Positions 59,822 through 64,000 of a DNA stretch of 64,000 nt are shown here, in pieces (positions within the stretch are counted from its first letter, which is position 1; each line of letters begins with the position of its first letter). The position numbers were made by a program, and so were the translations under genes. Location of the stretch: contig NZ_JAHVAP010000009.1 in the NCBI RefSeq assembly GCF_024721155.1, forward strand, positions 124,001-188,000, written 5' to 3'. Source of the stretch: Mucilaginibacter phenanthrenivorans (GTDB taxonomy: Bacteria; Bacteroidota; Bacteroidia; Sphingobacteriales; Sphingobacteriaceae). The notes beneath the pieces are model-generated. The model was not told the origin of the DNA. It did no database searches and saw only the letters and a program-made list of their open reading frames with translations.

Positions 59822-61486
59822 ATGAGTCAGCCTATAATATTTTGTATCGATGACGATGTCTATGTATTGCGGGCACTGGTTCGCGATCTGAAAAACAAAT
59901 ATCGTGACCATTACCGCGTTCTGAGCACCACAACGGTTAAGGAGGGATTGGCCAGCCTGCTGGAGCTTAAGAACACCGGTGAAATCGTTGCGATGTATAT
60001 CACCGACCAGCGAATGCCTGAAATGGATGGAATCACCTTTTTAGAACAAGCCATTAAATTCTATCCTGACGCCAAGCGCCTGCTGTTGACAGCTTATTCA
60101 GATACTGATGCAGCGATAAAAGCGATCAATGTCGTTCAACTGGATTATTTCCTGGTAAAGCCATGGGAGCCGCCTGAAGAAAAGTTATATCCTGTTATCG
60201 ATGGTTTATTAGATGCATGGTTAAATGAATACCATCCGGATTTTAAGGGCATTAAGGTTTTCGGTTACCAGTACTCGCAGCTCTCCCATCAGATTAAAGA
60301 TTTTCTTGCCGGTAACCTGATACCCTACAGATGGATCGATATACAGGCTTCCGAGAATGGTGAAACCTACTTACAGTTGAATAAGCTCAGCTTAAAAGAC
60401 CTGCCGGTTATATTTTTCGATGACGGTTCTTTTTTAGTCAGACCAGGTATCGTAGAGATTGCCAGCAAAATCGGGTTAAGTCCGGAATTAAAAAATGAGG
60501 TATATGATGTCGTCATCATCGGAGCGGGCCCGGCAGGATTGGCAGCAGGGGTTTATGGTGCGTCTGAAGGATTAAAGACGCTGCTCATTGAACGTCACGC
60601 TCCAGGTGGTCAGGCAGGTACCAGCAGCCGAATTGAAAATTACCTTGGATTTCCATCCGGAATCAGCGGGGCTGAACTAACCCGGCGATCAATGATGCAG
60701 GTAACAAGATTAGGCACGGAGTTTTTGTCACCAAGAGCAGTGAACGCGATGGAACAAAATGACGGCTACAAAAAAATCATACTGGACAACGGCAGTTCCA
60801 TAAACACCAGGAGCATTATCATTACTACAGGCGTCGATTATAAGCAGCTGGAAGTCCCCGGCATCAGCAGCTTTACTGGTGCAGGAATTTATTACGGCGC
60901 TGCTGTGACCGAGGCAGCGGCCTGCATGGGTAAGGATGTATATATTGTCGGCGGTGGTAACTCTGCCGGACAAGCCGCTATGTATCTGTCAAGATTTGCC
61001 AAAACCGTTTTCATACTGATCCGCAAAGCAGACCTTGCCAGCACCATGTCGGCCTACCTGATTGATCAGGTTAAAGAAACCCCGAATATCTATGTGAAAG
61101 GCAAAACAATTATTACGGAGGCCAAAGGTTCGGACCGGCTGGAATATTTGATTTTGCAAGACCTTGAAAATGACACCAAACAGGCCTGTACAGCGGCAGC
61201 ATTGTACATTTTTATTGGCGCGAGGCCGTTTACTGACTGGATCCAGCTGGACATTATTAAAGATGATAAAGGCTTTCTTGAAACCGGACGGGAACTAAAA
61301 AAATATGACCGGTTTGCCAAAATATGGAAAGAGGAACGGGATCCATACCTTTTAGAGACCAGCTGCCCGGGCGTTTTTGCCGCAGGTGATGTAAGGTCCG
61401 GCGCGATGAACCGTGTAGCGGCGGCTGTAGGCGAAGGCTCAATGGCCATTAGCTTTGTGCATAAATATTTAGCAGAAGTTAAATAA
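59822..61486 (+). CDS. Fused response regulator / thioredoxin-reductase-like flavoprotein
   Basis: 554 aa. Receiver domain at 1-130 with D10-D12 and phosphoacceptor D62 in YITDQRMPEMDG, lysine in FLVKPWEPPEE. Residues 140-215 are a glutaredoxin/thioredoxin-like spacer (GIKVFGYQYSQLSHQIKDFL). From 225 a FAD/NAD domain like thioredoxin reductase: IIGAGPAGLAAGVYG, GGGNSAGQAAMYL, VFAAGDVRSG. The redox-active CxxC of true TrxR is absent: the region reads YYGAAVTEAAACMG. It may therefore act as a flavin-based redox switch under phosphorelay control. Known as a fused family; the substrate is not known. Confidence 0.92.
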   Translation: MSQPIIFCIDDDVYVLRALVRDLKNKYRDHYRVLSTTTVKEGLASLLELKNTGEIVAMYITDQRMPEMDGITFLEQAIKFYPDAKRLLLTAYSDTDAAIKAINVVQLDYFLVKPWEPPEEKLYPVIDGLLDAWLNEYHPDFKGIKVFGYQYSQLSHQIKDFLAGNLIPYRWIDIQASENGETYLQLNKLSLKDLPVIFFDDGSFLVRPGIVEIASKIGLSPELKNEVYDVVIIGAGPAGLAAGVYGASEGLKTLLIERHAPGGQAGTSSRIENYLGFPSGISGAELTRRSMMQVTRLGTEFLSPRAVNAMEQNDGYKKIILDNGSSINTRSIIITTGVDYKQLEVPGISSFTGAGIYYGAAVTEAAACMGKDVYIVGGGNSAGQAAMYLSRFAKTVFILIRKADLASTMSAYLIDQVKETPNIYVKGKTIITEAKGSDRLEYLILQDLENDTKQACTAAALYIFIGARPFTDWIQLDIIKDDKGFLETGRELKKYDRFAKIWKEERDPYLLETSCPGVFAAGDVRSGAMNRVAAAVGEGSMAISFVHKYLAEVK

Positions 61487-61660
61487 TATTAAAGAGTTGA
61501 AGAGCAGCATGCTACTTTCTTAACCATCCAATATAAAGTTAAGCAGATCTGAATAATTTTAAAATTCCGCTCATTTAGGGAGGCAGACATTTAATGATGA
61601 CCTACAAGGATATCTGCGTTTATACCTTCTCTTTAAATATCATTACGTCATTTAATAAAT

Positions 61661-61675
61661 AAACGAAATAACGTG
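61661..61675 (-). promoter_or_regulatory. Recurrent operator-like site upstream of the kinase at 61808 (weaker copy)
   Basis: AAACGAAATAACGTG; its reverse complement, CACGTTATTTCGTTT, matches the AAC-N6-TCGTTA pattern at 13 of 15 key positions. The gap 61487-61807 holds no other feature. Confidence 0.45.
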
Positions 61676-61807
61676 AAGTTCTAAGCCTAACCTTAGTTTA
61701 TTGAACTCAATTTCAACGGGTTAATTACAGGCAGGCTTTTAGTTAATAATAATTAAATCCCGGTCAACCCCGTAAAGGAATATCCGCAAATTGAAGTTTT
61801 ACCAATT

Positions 61808-64000
61808 ATGAAAGTGAGGATGAGCGTAAAATCAAAATGCCACGCATGCCTGTTATTTTTCATTGCTCTTTTTATTCTTCCTACCCTAAAGGCTCGGTCA
61901 CAGGAGATAACAAGAATACAGGCAAACTCCCTGATAAAAAAGCTCCACATCCAAACGACGGATACAGGCAAATTCAATACGTTGGTCAATTTGGCCTGGT
62001 TTCAAATACTTAAGCCGGGTGAGTTGAAAACGGATCTTGACAGTGCAAAAAACTACCTCAACCAGGCAGGAGAATTACTTAATCGCTTTAAATCGCCTGA
62101 ATTTTCCGGATTTTTCAATCTTGTATATTCTGATTATTATCATGAAAGCGGACAAAATAAAATAAGCCACGATGCATTGGTGAAAGCGACAAATTTACTG
62201 AAATCCGGAAAGAATAAATACCTGTTAGGCCGGGCTTATCAGGACAGTATGTACAGAATGTCTGACCCGGAATCAAAAACCAAAATGCTGAGACTGGCAG
62301 CAAACGAATTTCGACTCGAAGGAAATATGAGACAATTGGGGGACTGCCTGAGGCTGATTGCAGACCTGCATTCGTTTGAGCCCAATAATATTAATGCCGG
62401 ATTGCTGGAATTGGATTCTGCCAAACATTTGTATCAACAAGCCCGTTCGGGTGATTGGCAACAGTTATATATCGTCTATAGCAGATATTATGCCTTGCAG
62501 AATAATTATAAAAAATCTTTGGAGGCAATTCTTAATGCTTTGCGGGCAACAGATATAAAGGATACTTCCCCGGAAGTTTGTGAGTTAGATCTACAGGCTT
62601 CCGATCTTTTTACAAAACTGGCAGATCCGAAGCAAGCACTCACTTATGGCTTAAGTGCGCTCCGCCTGGCAGAAAAAAGAAACAATATTGCTGATATATA
62701 CGAAATTTCAGTTGCCGTTACCAAGAGTTATTATGACCTGGGCAAACCGGAGCAAGGCCTGAAACTGCTGGATGCATTAGAGTTCAAATATCCTGTCGGT
62801 AAATTCGATGATCAATCCCTGGCACATATTTATTCCAGATTATTTGTCTACAATAACCTTAAGCTATATGACAAAGGTCTTCCTTACTTTAATCTTCTGA
62901 AGAAGCAAATCAAAAAAAGGATACTAACTGATAACAGGTCGATAGCTCAAGCCCTAAGCCAGATGATCATGTTTTGTATCGGTTCAGGGCGTTATGATCA
63001 AGCAAGGAAAATGCTTGATGCTTATGAAACGACCTTAAAAAAGAGCGGTTTAACGCCTTATACACATTCCAGGCTTCTGACCAAGCGATTGGCTTTGGAC
63101 ACTGCAACAAAAGATTATAAATCAGCAATGCATCACTTGCTCGAACTTAAGGCTATAAGTGATACGATATTCAATGTAACTCAAACAAGGCAATTGAAGG
63201 AACTGGAAATTCAGTATCAAACAGAACGTAAAGAAAACGAAAACAGCTTACAGAAACAAAAAATACTCACCTTGACCGCGCAGCAAAAGTTTGAGCAGGC
63301 GCAATTAAAAACTGCCAATGTTACGAGAAACGTATTGATGCTCAGCGCTCTTTGTGTCATCGTTATTGCCGGAATGATTTACAGGCAATATATACAAGGG
63401 CAAAAAAACAATACCCTCATAGCAGAAAAAAACAACCGTTTGGAACATCTGCTTTCAGAAAACCAATGGCTGCTGAAAGAGGTTCATCACAGGGTCAAAA
63501 ATAATTTACAGGTAATCACAGCCCTTTTGAATTCTCAATCTGCCTATTTGGAAGATGGTGCAGCATTAGATGCGATCCTGAAAAGTAAAGGCCGCGTCGA
63601 ATCTATAGCATTAATCCATCAAAAATTATACAAGGCAAACAATTATAGCAGCATATTCATGCCTGAATACATTCAGGATCTGATCAAGTATTTAAAAGAG
63701 AGTTTCATTGAAGATCAAAATATATGGTTTGACCTTAACGTTGATGCTGTCTGGTTAGACGTAGCTGATGCAGTTCCTGTCGGTTTAATTATCAATGAAA
63801 GTGTAACCAACGCGATAAAACACGCCTTCGAAAAAAGAGTTGACAACAGAATTGAAATATCATTAAAAAAAGAAGGTGCGGGATTAATCCTGGTTGTCCG
63901 CGATAACGGTAAAGGATTCCCTGAAACCCAATCCGCTAAAAATGGTTCATTTGGTTTATTGTTAATGACCGGGCTGGCCGATGAACTGAACGGCGAACTG
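61808..64000 (+). CDS. TPR-containing HisKA_2 sensor histidine kinase (3' partial)
   Basis: Open from the ATG at 61808 to the window edge (731 codons, no stop). Signal peptide CLLFFIALFILPTLKARS, long extracytoplasmic TPR-like helices (about residues 30-480), a membrane segment (LMLSALCVIVIAGMIYRQYI, near 515), then HisKA_2 EVHHRVKNNLQVITALLNSQ and a HATPase (INESVTNAIKHAF, DNGKGFP). Same architecture as the kinase at 40276, with shared LIHQKLYKA and MPEYI segments in the catalytic half. The C-terminal end lies outside the window. Confidence 0.9.
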   Translation, partial: MKVRMSVKSKCHACLLFFIALFILPTLKARSQEITRIQANSLIKKLHIQTTDTGKFNTLVNLAWFQILKPGELKTDLDSAKNYLNQAGELLNRFKSPEFSGFFNLVYSDYYHESGQNKISHDALVKATNLLKSGKNKYLLGRAYQDSMYRMSDPESKTKMLRLAANEFRLEGNMRQLGDCLRLIADLHSFEPNNINAGLLELDSAKHLYQQARSGDWQQLYIVYSRYYALQNNYKKSLEAILNALRATDIKDTSPEVCELDLQASDLFTKLADPKQALTYGLSALRLAEKRNNIADIYEISVAVTKSYYDLGKPEQGLKLLDALEFKYPVGKFDDQSLAHIYSRLFVYNNLKLYDKGLPYFNLLKKQIKKRILTDNRSIAQALSQMIMFCIGSGRYDQARKMLDAYETTLKKSGLTPYTHSRLLTKRLALDTATKDYKSAMHHLLELKAISDTIFNVTQTRQLKELEIQYQTERKENENSLQKQKILTLTAQQKFEQAQLKTANVTRNVLMLSALCVIVIAGMIYRQYIQGQKNNTLIAEKNNRLEHLLSENQWLLKEVHHRVKNNLQVITALLNSQSAYLEDGAALDAILKSKGRVESIALIHQKLYKANNYSSIFMPEYIQDLIKYLKESFIEDQNIWFDLNVDAVWLDVADAVPVGLIINESVTNAIKHAFEKRVDNRIEISLKKEGAGLILVVRDNGKGFPETQSAKNGSFGLLLMTGLADELNGEL

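Noticed and set aside
1..64000. CRISPR arrays, rRNA operons, insertion sequences
   Set aside because: I looked for regularly spaced repeats with unique spacers, rRNA signatures and transposase genes with terminal repeats, and saw none.

Overview
The window looks like chromosome of a Bacteroidetes bacterium, most likely Sphingobacteriaceae (Mucilaginibacter/Pedobacter type). Supporting signs are a short RpoD-like sigma factor (286 aa), Bacteroidetes -7 boxes (TAnnTTTG) in front of several genes, a nitrate reductase fused to an NirB-like diaphorase, and a block of PRTRC/DUF932/Ssb genes typical of conjugative elements in this group. All family names come from motif recognition by eye; no database search was run.

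Layout. (1) 1-7.2 kb, + strand: assimilatory nitrate reductase (5' end outside the window), a rubredoxin-fused sulfite/nitrite-reductase-like protein, DUF4202, a group III truncated hemoglobin and a DyP-type peroxidase. A RpoD-like sigma factor lies on the minus strand at 7.3-8.1 kb. (2) 8.4-29 kb: accessory region. It begins at a displaced 3' half of tRNA-Asn beside a tyrosine recombinase with short direct repeats upstream. It then carries an AbiEi-like/Fic fusion, a translationally coupled HEPN / Mrr-like nuclease / HEPN operon (best candidate for an undescribed defence system), small regulators, an AlkB-like dioxygenase, an S1/P1 nuclease, DinB and DUF2461 proteins, an RRM protein, a macro-domain protein, and a PRTRC block with DUF932 and Ssb. 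No relaxase, tra genes, PRTRC ParB or intact tRNA-Asn was seen, so the element is either decayed or longer than the window.

(3) 29.5-64 kb: a detoxification and signalling region. It holds many alpha/beta hydrolases (including a Tat-exported and a cytosolic copy of one epoxide-hydrolase-like enzyme), two SDR/NmrA proteins, a VOC protein, a TolC-HlyD-MFS tripartite pump, a Bcr/CflA pump and a YceI protein. Signalling genes are two TPR-HisKA_2 kinases, a REC-AAA+-Fis regulator, a GAF-AAA+-Fis regulator, and a cNMP-domain kinase paired with a receiver/thioredoxin-reductase-like fusion.

The strongest unexplained signal is a 15-bp dyad, AAC-N6-TCGTTA, that recurs in the intergenic regions of part 3. 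It precedes the hydrolase/SDR operon, the Tat hydrolase/efflux genes, both AAA+ regulators, the esterases, the MFS pump and (as a weaker copy) the last kinase. At 44840-44869 it sits inside a perfect 30-bp palindrome. I infer a single local regulon, probably controlled by one or both AAA+ regulators, whose DNA-binding helices are nearly identical.
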